A DNA stretch of 39,066 nucleotides, from NCBI GenBank assembly GCA_002399235.1, contig DHDH01000001.1:221392-260457 (forward strand), read 5' to 3'. Position numbers and translations under genes: made by a program. The stretch is from Firmicutes bacterium UBA4881 (lineage in GTDB: Bacteria; Bacillota; DTU065). Shown piece after piece: positions 22,243 to 29,962 of the stretch. Numbering within the stretch: position 1 is the stretch's first letter; each line of letters opens with the position of its first letter. The notes under the pieces were generated by a model, which worked only from the letters and a program-made list of their open reading frames with translations, was not told the origin of the DNA and made no database searches.

Positions 22243-22686
22243 ATGTATTATTTAGGTGTTGACCCTGGCAAAGATAAATGTGGCCTAGCCCTTCTCAATG
22301 ATCAAGGGGCAGTACTTGTTCAAAAGATTGTTCCGCCAAATGCCCTAGAAAAGGAGATAGAAGATATTGCTAGTGGTAAAGATAATATCACGATTATCTT
22401 AGGTAATGGAACTACCTCAAAAAAGTACATAAAAATATTACTAGAGCGGAAATATAAGGTAGAGGTAGTAGAGGAAAGCTATTCTACACTAGAAGCCAGA
22501 GAACTCTATTTCCAAGAAAAAGGTTATGGTTGGCAGGCCATTCTACCTAAAGGTTTACGATCACCGAATTGTCCACTGGACGATTATGCAGCAAGGATAT
22601 TAGTAAATCGATATTTAATGGAAATTATTCCCATGAGTAAAAAAACTAAGAAAAATATGGGAAAGAAGGAAAAGCCTGGTTCATAA
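22243..22686 (+). CDS. YqgF/RuvC-like RNase H-fold protein
   Basis: The 147-residue protein starts MYYLGVDPGKDKCGLALL, the DxG strand of the RNase H fold used by YqgF and RuvC-type resolvases (D7). It then has IILGNGTTSKKY, VEVVEESYSTLEARELYF with a candidate second acidic site, and CPLDDYAARILVNRYL with a final acidic pair, so all usual catalytic positions look present. The C-terminal tail is strongly basic (SKKTKKNMGKKEKPGS). YqgF trims pre-16S rRNA; this protein may instead act on another nucleic acid, since a second housekeeping yqgF is normal in Firmicutes. ATG 22243 is preferred to GTG 22222 because AAGGTGAG lies about 9 bases upstream. It sits among envelope genes, without clear link to them. 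Confidence 0.7.
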   Translation: MYYLGVDPGKDKCGLALLNDQGAVLVQKIVPPNALEKEIEDIASGKDNITIILGNGTTSKKYIKILLERKYKVEVVEESYSTLEARELYFQEKGYGWQAILPKGLRSPNCPLDDYAARILVNRYLMEIIPMSKKTKKNMGKKEKPGS

Positions 22687-22731
22687 GAGAAATTTTTAAA
22701 AGCAATAATTATAACTAAGAGGTGGAGAGCC

Positions 22732-23982
22732 ATGCGCAAAGGATTTTATATCCTTGTGTTGGCCATTGTCATTCTGTCAACAATAGAAATACTAGCTGCT
22801 AGCGAAGCAAATAACATAAATATCTTAGTCGGTTCTGGACTTCTACAACCAAAAGAAGCCTATGCTGTGTTAAAAGGAAACGATGTTAGTTCATATGAAC
22901 TTGCTAGCCTAGTGGGACGAGCTTGGAAAAGAGTGACTGGCAGTACAGTGGAGAGTAATTATGATCAATTAGTAGTTGACTTACCAGCACTTTTAAGTAA
23001 AATGCCTGAAGTTAAAGCTAGGTGTCCCAATCTAACACAGGAAGCTATGGAAACCTTGATGGAGCTGACTTATAAATACCGTACCGAGTTGAATAACCTT
23101 GGTTATGGTTTTTATTTAGGTCAATATGCTATTTATCAAGAAAAAAACCAAGTGGCTTTATATAGCTTATGGCATACGGAAGAGGAACTAGGAGAGGTCT
23201 TTGCAGAGATGATAAGACCTTTTGTAGCTAGTTATACCGAAGAAATAACTGATTGGGCACGCTTTCGTCTTGATTACGTAACATTAGCTAAAACTGGTAA
23301 AAAAGAACTTGTAGGCCAGGTTGAACTGGGGAAAGTGTCTTTAGGCGGTGTAGTATTAGACGAAGAGACACAAAAGTATCGTTTTGCCGCAGCTTGGAAA
23401 GTTGGACCTGTAGAGTTAGGTGCTAGCTATAATACTCCAAACAATTGGGTTGGACAAAAACCTTTCGAAATTCCTGAACTTGGCTTCTCGGTAAAATTAG
23501 GAGAAGTTGAATTAGCAACATTCTGGGATAAACCATTCTATTCGTATATCGGCGAAGATGGTAAAAAAGTATATGTTCCTGATCCCTCCATTAAAATTCC
23601 TAACGATGTAAAAGAACAAATTGAGCTTCCTCAGGTAACTTCTTTAGTTGTCGGGATTCCAATATGGCAGTGGGTAACATTAAAAGCTGGCTTGCTTTAC
23701 GGTGATGTTAAGGATGATGTTAAAGGATTAGCAACAACCAAAGGTGCAACAGCTGGGATCAAAATAGACTTATTTTCGCAAGCTAAACTAGAAGCAGATT
23801 ACCAGTTTTATAGCCGCGAAGATAATAAAGCAAGTAATACTGCTAATGTGAAATTTGGTTATGGTTGGAATAATCGTACCTATATTAACTTAGCATATCG
23901 ATTAGTAACATCATCTGAAAAAGACCAAGGCAAGACAGCAGACGAAAACCTGGCAACCGCCGAAATTAGTATTCAGTTTTGA
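22732..23982 (+). CDS. OmpM-like outer-membrane porin with SLH-like N-domain
   Basis: The 416-residue protein has a signal peptide (RKGFYILVLAIVILSTIEILAA), a helical N-domain (about 25-135) with YELASLVGRAWKRV and YRTELNNLGYGFYLG, and a C-terminal beta-barrel of about 16 strands (about 140-416) with aromatic girdles such as VKFGYGWNNRTYINLAYRL. It ends in AEISIQF, with the terminal Phe typical of BAM substrates. The N-domain looks like a diverged SLH or periplasmic anchoring domain, as in OmpM of Negativicutes. ATG 22732 has GAGGTGGAGAG upstream. It is followed 15 bases later by the gene at 23998, so the two are likely cotranscribed. Pore specificity is unknown. Confidence 0.75.
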   Translation: MRKGFYILVLAIVILSTIEILAASEANNINILVGSGLLQPKEAYAVLKGNDVSSYELASLVGRAWKRVTGSTVESNYDQLVVDLPALLSKMPEVKARCPNLTQEAMETLMELTYKYRTELNNLGYGFYLGQYAIYQEKNQVALYSLWHTEEELGEVFAEMIRPFVASYTEEITDWARFRLDYVTLAKTGKKELVGQVELGKVSLGGVVLDEETQKYRFAAAWKVGPVELGASYNTPNNWVGQKPFEIPELGFSVKLGEVELATFWDKPFYSYIGEDGKKVYVPDPSIKIPNDVKEQIELPQVTSLVVGIPIWQWVTLKAGLLYGDVKDDVKGLATTKGATAGIKIDLFSQAKLEADYQFYSREDNKASNTANVKFGYGWNNRTYINLAYRLVTSSEKDQGKTADENLATAEISIQF

Positions 23983-23997
23983 TAGGAGGAAATATCG

Positions 23998-24912
23998 ATG
24001 AAAAAAGTTTTGGCCTTTCTTTTAGTCTCGTTGTTATTGTTGATGCCTAATATGGCATTAGCAGCCCAAATGCCACCAACTAATCAGGCTTTAGCAGAGA
24101 TTGAAGTAATGCTTTATGGTGGAGCAGGAGATGGACCATTAGTTACCAGACTCGCTCGTATAGAAAACGACTTGTTTGGTACTACTCAATCGGGACCTTT
24201 TGTCGACAGATTAGCAAGATCTTATAATTATATTAGTGGTGAGAGTCTTACCGAAGGCTCTGTAGTTTTAAAACTCAATATTATTGAATGGGCTTTATTC
24301 CAAAAGTTAACAACAGGTTCAGTTGTAACTCGTATTGCAGATATCGAAAAGCAGTTTTACGGTGATATAACAACTGGCAGCTTGTTTAGCCGAATTAATA
24401 AGATTAGCAACGATCTATTCCCCGCTAGTAGCTTTATTGTTTCGAGTGAGGCAATACCAGCAGGGACCATGGTTAGAGTTAGATTGACAACCGATTTAGA
24501 CTCCGAGAAAACTCAGCCAGGCTCGGTTGTTTCTTATACTGTAGCTGAGGACGTTAAAATTAAAGATAAGCTAGTAATTCCTGCAGGTGCTCAAGGTAGA
24601 GGTACAGTTCTGAATGTAAATGCTTCAGGAAATATGGGTAAGGGTGGTTCGATTGAGGTTTCTTGGGGAAGCTTATTTGCAGCTGATGGTACCAAAATTG
24701 AAGTTGGCATGACTGAGAAAACAATTAGCAAAATTAACTCCAGTGAAGAATTAGCAGCAATGGCATCTATTGCTGGAGCTGTAATGTTAAGCCCAGTTGG
24801 TTTAGCAGCAGGCTTCTTTGTTAAGGGTAAACCAATGACAATTCCTGCAGGTTCTGAATTTTTTGTTGAGGTTCGTTACGAAACAAAAGTTGGTGCGATT
24901 CAATTTAAGTAA
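23998..24912 (+). CDS. Exported protein with RLxxIExxLFG-type repeats and a C-terminal beta domain
   Basis: The 304-residue protein has a signal peptide (to about residue 22). Residues about 30-145 hold four copies of a repeat of about 30 residues with the theme RLxxIExDLFG...GxxxxRL: TRLARIENDLFG, DRLARSYNYISG, LNIIEWALFQ, TRIADIEKQFYG and SRINKISNDLFP are the cores. The C-terminal part (about 150-300) is beta-rich, with IPAGTMVRVRLTTDLDSEKT and LVIPAGAQGRGTV. It resembles the VirB10/TrbI-like C-terminal beta domain in pattern only. I do not know the function. Similar repeats occur in hypothetical proteins of cyanobacteria as I recall, not checked. ATG 23998 has GATAGGAGG upstream and the gene is coupled to the porin. 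Confidence 0.7.
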   Translation: MKKVLAFLLVSLLLLMPNMALAAQMPPTNQALAEIEVMLYGGAGDGPLVTRLARIENDLFGTTQSGPFVDRLARSYNYISGESLTEGSVVLKLNIIEWALFQKLTTGSVVTRIADIEKQFYGDITTGSLFSRINKISNDLFPASSFIVSSEAIPAGTMVRVRLTTDLDSEKTQPGSVVSYTVAEDVKIKDKLVIPAGAQGRGTVLNVNASGNMGKGGSIEVSWGSLFAADGTKIEVGMTEKTISKINSSEELAAMASIAGAVMLSPVGLAAGFFVKGKPMTIPAGSEFFVEVRYETKVGAIQFK

Positions 24913-24950
24913 CCAATACAAAAGCTAAGTTAACTAAATTATTTTACAGG

Positions 24951-24983
24951 TAAAGCCGCTGGCTACTGTCAGCGGCTTTATTT
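24951..24983 (+). terminator. Rho-independent terminator after the repeat protein
   Basis: TAAAGCCGCTG (24951-24961) pairs with CAGCGGCTTTA (24970-24980) around an 8-base loop, an 11-bp stem followed by TTT. The U-tract is short but the stem is strong. Confidence 0.75.
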
Positions 24984-25090
24984 CATAGCAGAAGAAAAAA
25001 CTTGTACATAGTAACAATGGAGGATTTGCTGGGAAAATGTTGAAACAAAAAAGAAGTGCTAAGCAAGACCGAAAACGTGGAGGTAGGATC

Positions 25091-26863
25091 ATGCATATTA
25101 GCTTTAGACGGAATGCTGTTTTTATGCTTTTATTGTTAACGCTATCATGTTTTGTTATGGCAGCTGATCTATACAAGTTAGGTTCTGGTGACGTTCTCTC
25201 TATAACTGTATGGGAACGCCCTGATTTAAAAACTGAAGTGGCTGTAGGACCAGATGGCCGAATTGCTATACCACTAGCCGGACAAATTGATGTGGAAAAT
25301 CATTCCTTAGAAGAAGTAGAAAACATAATTAGTGAAAGACTAAAACAATTTATCCTCGATCCCTTAGTGACTGTGCAGATACTAAAATATCGTACATTTA
25401 GGGTTCAGGTATTGGGCGAGGTTGCTAAGCCTGGGTTCTACAACATGGAACCAGGTAGTACAGTATTGGACGCTTTAGCAATATCTGGTGGTCCTTTAAC
25501 TGCGGCTGATCTTTATAATGTTCAGCTTGGCGACGAGAAGTTAGATGTAAACGAAGTACTTAAAAACACCCAACTAGATAAAAAATTATTACCTGGAACA
25601 ACCATATATGTACCTGAAGCTAGGCCAGTTCTAGTTTTAGGAGAAATTGCTCATCCCGGTAGCTATATCTATCAAGATGGCCTAACTCTTTTAAGTGTTT
25701 TAACTCAGGCAGGAGGCCCTACCCAAGCTGCTAATCTTAGTGCTGTTATGGTAGGAGAAGAAGCGATAGACGTAAAAAGCATTATGGCTGATAACCAAGC
25801 AGACATTCAATTAAAAGCCGGTACTACTATCTATGTTCCGCAAATTAGACCTACTCTGGTTTTGGGTGCGGTAAAAAATCCCGGTAGTTATAGCCCCAAG
25901 GAAGGACAAACTATTTTAGAGGTAATAGCACTTTCTGGTGGACTACTAGCTAATGGTAATCAGAATAATATTCGTTTAGAACGAAAAGATGAAGTATTCG
26001 AAGGTTCTTTAAAAGAACTAGGTACCTTAAAGATTGAGCAAGGCGATGTTGTGATTATCCCAGAATGGCAAGAGGTTCTAGTGATGGGTGAGGTTATGCG
26101 CCCAGGATCCTATAAAATGGCTAAAGGTCAAAAACTATTAGATATTATTGGTCTCGCTGGTGGATTTAGTACCAAAGCCGATTATAAAGCTACTGTACGC
26201 AAAGAAGATGACTTTAATATTATTGATATAGGTTTAGCAGTAAAGGACCCTCAGCATAAGAGTAATATAGCCTTATCGGGTGGAGAAGTAATATTTATTC
26301 CCGAAAGTAAAGACGAGATTGTCGTAATTGGTGAAGTTCAAAAGCCTGGTAGCTACGCTTTCAGAGTTGGAGATGATCTTGCTTCAATTATTGCTGCAGC
26401 AGGTGGTGTAACGAACAAAGCTAATATCACGCAGATCGAAATTAAGAGTGGCACAGAAATAAAGAGTGTTATGCTCGGTCATTATCCTTTAAGTGGTAAT
26501 GAAGTAATTATAGTCCATGAAGTAGCCCAAGTTACAATTCTAGGTGAAGTTACTAGACCAGGAACTTATAGCATCGGTGCAGCTGGTAGATTAATTGATG
26601 TAGTAGCTATGGCCGGTGGACCAACAAAGTTTGCTGATCTTGGCAACATTCACTTATATCGAGGTGGAGATGGTAGCCAAGGAACCAAGATATCTGTTGG
26701 TAAAGACAAATTAATCTTTGTAGGTTCTGCAAAGGAAAACCCCGAAGTATACCCTGGAGATGTTATTTATGTATATCGCAACAATAAGATCGATTGGTCT
26801 CAAGTTGCTACTTATCTAAGCATCATTGGTTCTTTGTCTAGCCTGGTTAAGGCCTGGTTATAA
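25091..26863 (+). CDS. Outer-membrane polysaccharide export protein with six SLBB domains
   Basis: The 590-residue protein has a signal peptide (MHISFRRNAVFMLLLLTL...VMAA), a Poly_export domain (about 23-105: LGSGDVLSITVWERPDLKTEV, VGPDGRIAIPLAGQIDV) and six SLBB repeats in tandem, each starting like VLGEVAKPGFY or VLGEIAHPGSY and ending in SGGP or AGG. The C-terminus ends in a hydrophobic, amphipathic helix (about 565-590, WSQVATYLSIIGSLSSLVKAWL region), as in Wza where such a helix forms the outer-membrane pore. It lacks a lipobox. ATG 25091 follows GGAGGTAGG with a 7-base spacer; ATG 25037 would add 18 basic residues before the signal peptide. No polymerase, flippase or tyrosine-kinase gene is next to it in the window. 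Confidence 0.85.
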   Translation: MHISFRRNAVFMLLLLTLSCFVMAADLYKLGSGDVLSITVWERPDLKTEVAVGPDGRIAIPLAGQIDVENHSLEEVENIISERLKQFILDPLVTVQILKYRTFRVQVLGEVAKPGFYNMEPGSTVLDALAISGGPLTAADLYNVQLGDEKLDVNEVLKNTQLDKKLLPGTTIYVPEARPVLVLGEIAHPGSYIYQDGLTLLSVLTQAGGPTQAANLSAVMVGEEAIDVKSIMADNQADIQLKAGTTIYVPQIRPTLVLGAVKNPGSYSPKEGQTILEVIALSGGLLANGNQNNIRLERKDEVFEGSLKELGTLKIEQGDVVIIPEWQEVLVMGEVMRPGSYKMAKGQKLLDIIGLAGGFSTKADYKATVRKEDDFNIIDIGLAVKDPQHKSNIALSGGEVIFIPESKDEIVVIGEVQKPGSYAFRVGDDLASIIAAAGGVTNKANITQIEIKSGTEIKSVMLGHYPLSGNEVIIVHEVAQVTILGEVTRPGTYSIGAAGRLIDVVAMAGGPTKFADLGNIHLYRGGDGSQGTKISVGKDKLIFVGSAKENPEVYPGDVIYVYRNNKIDWSQVATYLSIIGSLSSLVKAWL

Positions 26864-26872
26864 TTTGGCTTG

Positions 26873-26904
26873 AAGCGTGAAGCAGTCTACTTCACGCTTT
26901 AATT
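26873..26904 (+). terminator. Terminator after the SLBB exporter
   Basis: AAGCGTGAAG (26873-26882) pairs with CTTCACGCTT (26890-26899) around a 7-base loop; the following bases are TAATTATTA, a weak U-rich tail. It separates the envelope genes from the atp operon. Confidence 0.7.
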
Positions 26905-27165
26905 ATTATCGATATTTTCCTACAACCCATTAGTTAGGAAGAGTGCTTTTTAATAGCCAAAAACAAGGACTATTATTAACGATTATAACTTAGGATATTA
27001 TTGAGCAGAATTTAACAATAGAGGATGTACGGGGATAAGTAGCGAACTTTTCTGAAGGAGTTTTTACTTTATCTAACCCCAAACATAATTAGGGAGCTAA
27101 GACTGTTGGGTTTATGCTAAGGGGTAAATTGATTAGATCGATTTAATTAGTGTTTCTGGTAGGAA
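26905..27165. other. Non-coding gap before the atp operon
   Basis: No open reading frame with an SD was found between the SLBB terminator and the atp promoter. The sequence is A+T-rich with a few imperfect inverted parts: GGGGATAAGTA near 27029 with TACTTTATC...CCCC near 27067, and ACCCC near 27077 with GGGGT near 27120. They could be upstream regulatory DNA or a small RNA gene, but no known RNA family was recognised. Confidence 0.3.
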
Positions 27166-27194
27166 TTGCACAAAACAACTGATTTTGATATATT
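27166..27194 (+). promoter_or_regulatory. Probable sigma-A promoter of the ATP synthase operon
   Basis: TTGCAC (27166-27171) and TATATT (27189-27194) are 17 bases apart, matching the consensus at four and five of six positions. Transcription would start near 27201, leaving an 86-base leader before atpZ with an AGAAGGGAG SD. It is the best promoter in the 423-base gap. Confidence 0.6.
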
Positions 27195-27286
27195 AAATTA
27201 GATCAAGAAGGACTCTGGCCTTTCCTGATAAAATGCTTTAAAATCAGCTTTAAGACCCTCTTAGTTTAAGAAGGGAGAATATAACC

Positions 27287-27502
27287 ATGAATGGTAAAGG
27301 CCAAAATGGCTTAGTTTTCTTAACATACATTGCCTTTACGCTATTAATGCCAATAATTGGCGGTATGTTTTTGGGAATAATCTTAATTAAAAAGCTAAAT
27401 TGGCCAAGATGGATTCCACTGGTTTTTATGTCTCTAGGTTTAATTGGTGGAATGAAAGATGTTTTTCTTTTAGTAAAAAAAGAATTTCGGGATCGGAGGT
27501 GA
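27287..27502 (+). CDS. atpZ: AtpZ-like small membrane protein
   Basis: The 71-residue protein has two membrane segments (about 10-30 and 41-62) separated by a short LIKKLNWPRW loop and a basic C-terminus. This is the AtpZ family (putative F0F1-ATPase subunit), commonly the first gene of atp operons in Firmicutes and linked to c-ring assembly or ion transport with AtpI. ATG 27287 has AAGAAGGGAG upstream. Function of the family is only partly known. Confidence 0.75.
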   Translation: MNGKGQNGLVFLTYIAFTLLMPIIGGMFLGIILIKKLNWPRWIPLVFMSLGLIGGMKDVFLLVKKEFRDRR

Positions 27503-27506
27503 GCTG

Positions 27507-27893
27507 ATGAAGCTCGAACCCGAAAGAAGAGTATTACTAGTTGCTCTTATTATTTCTGTTATAGCTGCAGTAATTGCTTTTTTTATGGGGAATATATCCT
27601 GGAGTTGGGGCTTTTTGTATGGTTATGCCATCTCTGCTCTCAACTTTATAGCGATGACTATAGGTATGATTCAGTTTGTTAAAATGTCTCCTAAAAAGGC
27701 GCAATCCGCAGCTATTGGGAGTTATTTTGGCCGTATGTTATCTATAGCTGTAGCAATATTTTTGTTAAAGTTTTGGACAGCTATTAATGTATGGGCTGCC
27801 ATGCTTGGTTTCTTTACTTTACGAATAGCAATTCTCCTTGAGGGCATCAGCTATTTCTTGCCAACGAAAAGAGGTGACAAGGATGGACGTTAA
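27507..27893 (+). CDS. atpI: ATP synthase protein I
   Basis: The 128-residue protein has four hydrophobic segments (about 9-28, 35-55, 75-92 and 97-113) with an N-terminal KLEPERRVLL. AtpI proteins act as chaperones for c-ring assembly, often in sodium-type synthases. The sequence is poorly conserved and the call depends on its position between atpZ and atpB. ATG 27507 has CGGAGGTGAGC upstream; its 3' end overlaps atpB by 11 bases. Confidence 0.78.
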   Translation: MKLEPERRVLLVALIISVIAAVIAFFMGNISWSWGFLYGYAISALNFIAMTIGMIQFVKMSPKKAQSAAIGSYFGRMLSIAVAIFLLKFWTAINVWAAMLGFFTLRIAILLEGISYFLPTKRGDKDGR

Positions 27894-28563
27894 TATAAGT
27901 GGCAAGGTTGTATTTACATTATTTAACACAATTGTTGTCACCGACACAGTAGTTAATACTTGGTGGATCATGGGGTTTATAACGGTATTAGCCTATTTTG
28001 GTGGGCGATTGTTTAAAAATCGACCAGTAAATCAACCTCCAGCAGGTGCTGAAAACGTGGCAGAAGCTATTTATAGTCTGACAGAAGGTTTAGTCGTAAG
28101 TAATATGGGCGAAGAAAACAAAAAATATATTCCTTATATAGGGACACTTATGATTTTCTTAGCAGTAACCAACCTATCAGGACTTGTTGGTATTAAACCA
28201 CCAACTAGTGATTTACACACAACCGGGGCTTTAGCCATTTTAACCTTTATTCTTATTCAAGGCACAGCTCTTAAGGGAGGACTCTGGAATTACCTAAAAG
28301 GATTTGCACAACCTTTGTGGCCGTTGTTACCAATTAACTTGATAGGCGAAGTTGCGACACCATTTTCATTAGCATTTCGTCTGTTTGGTAATATTCTCTC
28401 AGGCTACATGATTATGGGGATTTTCTATGGAGCTTTAGTTAAAATCTGGTATCTGTTTTTTATTGCCCAGCCTTTCCATATGTATTTTGACCTTTTTTCA
28501 GGCTTAATACAGACTTTTATCTTTATTTCGTTAACTATGGTCTATATAAGATCGAAACAGTAA
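27883..28563 (+). CDS. atpB: ATP synthase F0 subunit a
   Basis: The 226-residue subunit a has about five or six membrane segments. The key proton/sodium-path arginine is R166 in LAFRLFGNILSGY, equivalent to R210 of E. coli, and the C-terminal helix FSGLIQTFIFISLTMVYI contains the usual Gln. It forms the stator half-channels next to the c-ring. ATG 27883 with GAGGTGACAAGG upstream is preferred; a longer reading from 27838 runs inside atpI. Confidence 0.95.
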   Translation: MDVNISGKVVFTLFNTIVVTDTVVNTWWIMGFITVLAYFGGRLFKNRPVNQPPAGAENVAEAIYSLTEGLVVSNMGEENKKYIPYIGTLMIFLAVTNLSGLVGIKPPTSDLHTTGALAILTFILIQGTALKGGLWNYLKGFAQPLWPLLPINLIGEVATPFSLAFRLFGNILSGYMIMGIFYGALVKIWYLFFIAQPFHMYFDLFSGLIQTFIFISLTMVYIRSKQ

Positions 28564-28581
28564 ATTAAGGGAGGAATAAAA

Positions 28582-28863
28582 ATGTTTGAGATTGGTCCAT
28601 TATTTGCAAAAGCACTTGTACTTACTGGTTCTGCAATTGGTGCCGGCTTGGCACTATTTCCTGGTGTAGGCCCTGGAATTGGTCAAGGATACGCTGCTGG
28701 TAAAGGTGCAGAAGCAGTTGCCAGACAGCCAGAGAGCCAAGACGTTATTGTTAGAACAATGCTTCTTGGTCAGGCTGTTGCTGAAACAACAGGTATTTAT
28801 GGTTTATTTATTGCTTTAGCCCTCTTGTTCTTTAACCCGCTAATTGGCTATTTAGGTCTCTAA
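28582..28863 (+). CDS. atpE: ATP synthase F0 subunit c, sodium-binding type
   Basis: The 93-residue c-subunit is a two-helix hairpin: helix 1 with GPGIGQGYAAGKG and helix 2 with LLGQAVAETTGIYGL, joined by the ARQPE loop. The ion site reads Q35, V66, E68, T69 and Y73, with the same spacing as Q32, V63, E65, S66 and Y70 of the Ilyobacter tartaricus sodium c-ring. This fits sodium rather than proton coupling. ATG 28582 has AAGGGAGGAAT upstream. A GC-rich hairpin follows the stop, before atpF. Confidence 0.95.
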   Translation: MFEIGPLFAKALVLTGSAIGAGLALFPGVGPGIGQGYAAGKGAEAVARQPESQDVIVRTMLLGQAVAETTGIYGLFIALALLFFNPLIGYLGL

Positions 28864-28875
28864 GGCGGGGTAACG

Positions 28876-28896
28876 TGGGGAGGTTAAGCCTCCCCA
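28876..28896 (+). other. Intercistronic hairpin between atpE and atpF
   Basis: TGGGGAGG (28876-28883) and CCTCCCCA (28889-28896) form an 8-bp stem with a TTAAG loop and no U-tract. It follows the stop of the c-subunit gene, whose product is needed in about 10-15 copies per enzyme. The hairpin could protect the upstream mRNA or slow ribosome flow to atpF; this is inference. Confidence 0.55.
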
Positions 28897-28920
28897 TAAC
28901 TAATAAAGGGGGACAGCAGA

Positions 28921-29412
28921 ATGGAATTCATCAAGTCAGTTGGATTTCTGCAAATGGCCAACTTTTTACTACTTGTATTCATTTTAACTAAACTATTTTG
29001 GCGACCAGCCTCTGAATATATGGCTAAACGTGCTAAGTATATTGCAGATGCCATTAGCGAAGCAGAGAAAAATCGCAATGAAGCAGAAAGACTGCTCTTA
29101 GAGTATGAAGAAAAAATTAGTGGCTATGAGTCCGAAGCTAGAGCAATTCTTTCTCGAGCTGAAAGACAGAGCCAAGAAAAGAAAGAACAGCTAATTGCTC
29201 AAGCCAAAGAGGAAGCCAAGAAAATAAAAAGTCAAGCTGATTGGGAGATCAAACAAAATAAACTGCAAGCGGAAGATGATCTGCAGAAAAAAGTTGCTGA
29301 ACTTGCAGTTCAAGCGGCTTCACAAATTATTGGTCAAAATATGGATTCAGAACTCAATCGTGCTCTAGTAGAAAAGTTCCTGGATAAGGTGGGAGATGTC
29401 AATGTACATTGA
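28921..29412 (+). CDS. atpF: ATP synthase F0 subunit b
   Basis: The 163-residue protein has one N-terminal membrane segment (about 8-27) and a long charged helix (about 35-145) rich in Glu, Lys and Ala, the peripheral stalk dimer. It ends with a delta-binding segment (ASQIIGQNMDSELNRALVEKFLDKVGD). ATG 28921 has AAAGGGGGACAG upstream. The stop overlaps atpH by 11 bases. Confidence 0.92.
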   Translation: MEFIKSVGFLQMANFLLLVFILTKLFWRPASEYMAKRAKYIADAISEAEKNRNEAERLLLEYEEKISGYESEARAILSRAERQSQEKKEQLIAQAKEEAKKIKSQADWEIKQNKLQAEDDLQKKVAELAVQAASQIIGQNMDSELNRALVEKFLDKVGDVNVH

Positions 29413-29950
29413 TGAGATTGCACTCCGTTATGCCTTTGCTCTTGCCAACTATGGAGCCAAAAATGATCTACTAGATACTTTTGAGCAGGAATTAAATGAA
29501 ATAGAAGCTACCTTAGATCAGACAGAAAGTATGGCAACTTATCTGTCACATCCTAAGATAAGACCCAGCGATAAACAAGAATTGCTAGCTAAAGTTTTTC
29601 CTTCTTTTTCTCCGGAAATGCTCAATTTTCTCTGCTTATTAGTAGAGAAAAAACGCTGGCAACATCTTAAAGAGATTAGACGTTTATTTATAAGAGAAGC
29701 TAATCTTTATCGTGGCAAAGTAGCTGTAGTGGTTGAAACAGCATATCCACTAGAAGAAAACCTAGAAAGACAACTCCAAGCTAAGCTAGAGAAAGTAACT
29801 AAAAGACCAATTGAGCTAGCTACCAAAACTAACCCAGAATTAATTGGTGGCCTTAAAGTTAGAATTGGTCATCAAGTAATAGATGGCTCTATTGCCAACC
29901 AGCTTAGAGAACTCAAAAGGGAAGTTATGGAACAGACTGGCAAAAAGTAG
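29402..29950 (+). CDS. atpH: ATP synthase F1 subunit delta
   Basis: The roughly 182-residue protein has the start ALRYAFALANY and the C-terminal block ELIGGLKVRIGHQVIDGSIANQLREL, both diagnostic for delta (OSCP). It joins F1 to the peripheral stalk. ATG 29402 is favoured because AAGGTGGGAG is 6 bases upstream; ATG 29396 is adjacent to the SD and less likely. It overlaps the end of atpF. Confidence 0.93.
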   Translation: MYIDEIALRYAFALANYGAKNDLLDTFEQELNEIEATLDQTESMATYLSHPKIRPSDKQELLAKVFPSFSPEMLNFLCLLVEKKRWQHLKEIRRLFIREANLYRGKVAVVVETAYPLEENLERQLQAKLEKVTKRPIELATKTNPELIGGLKVRIGHQVIDGSIANQLRELKREVMEQTGKK

Positions 29951-29962
29951 AGGTGATGATTA

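Noticed and set aside
23998..24912. Conjugation VirB10/TrbI protein
   Set aside because: Only a short beta pattern resembles it; there are no conjugation genes near and the N-terminal repeats do not fit.
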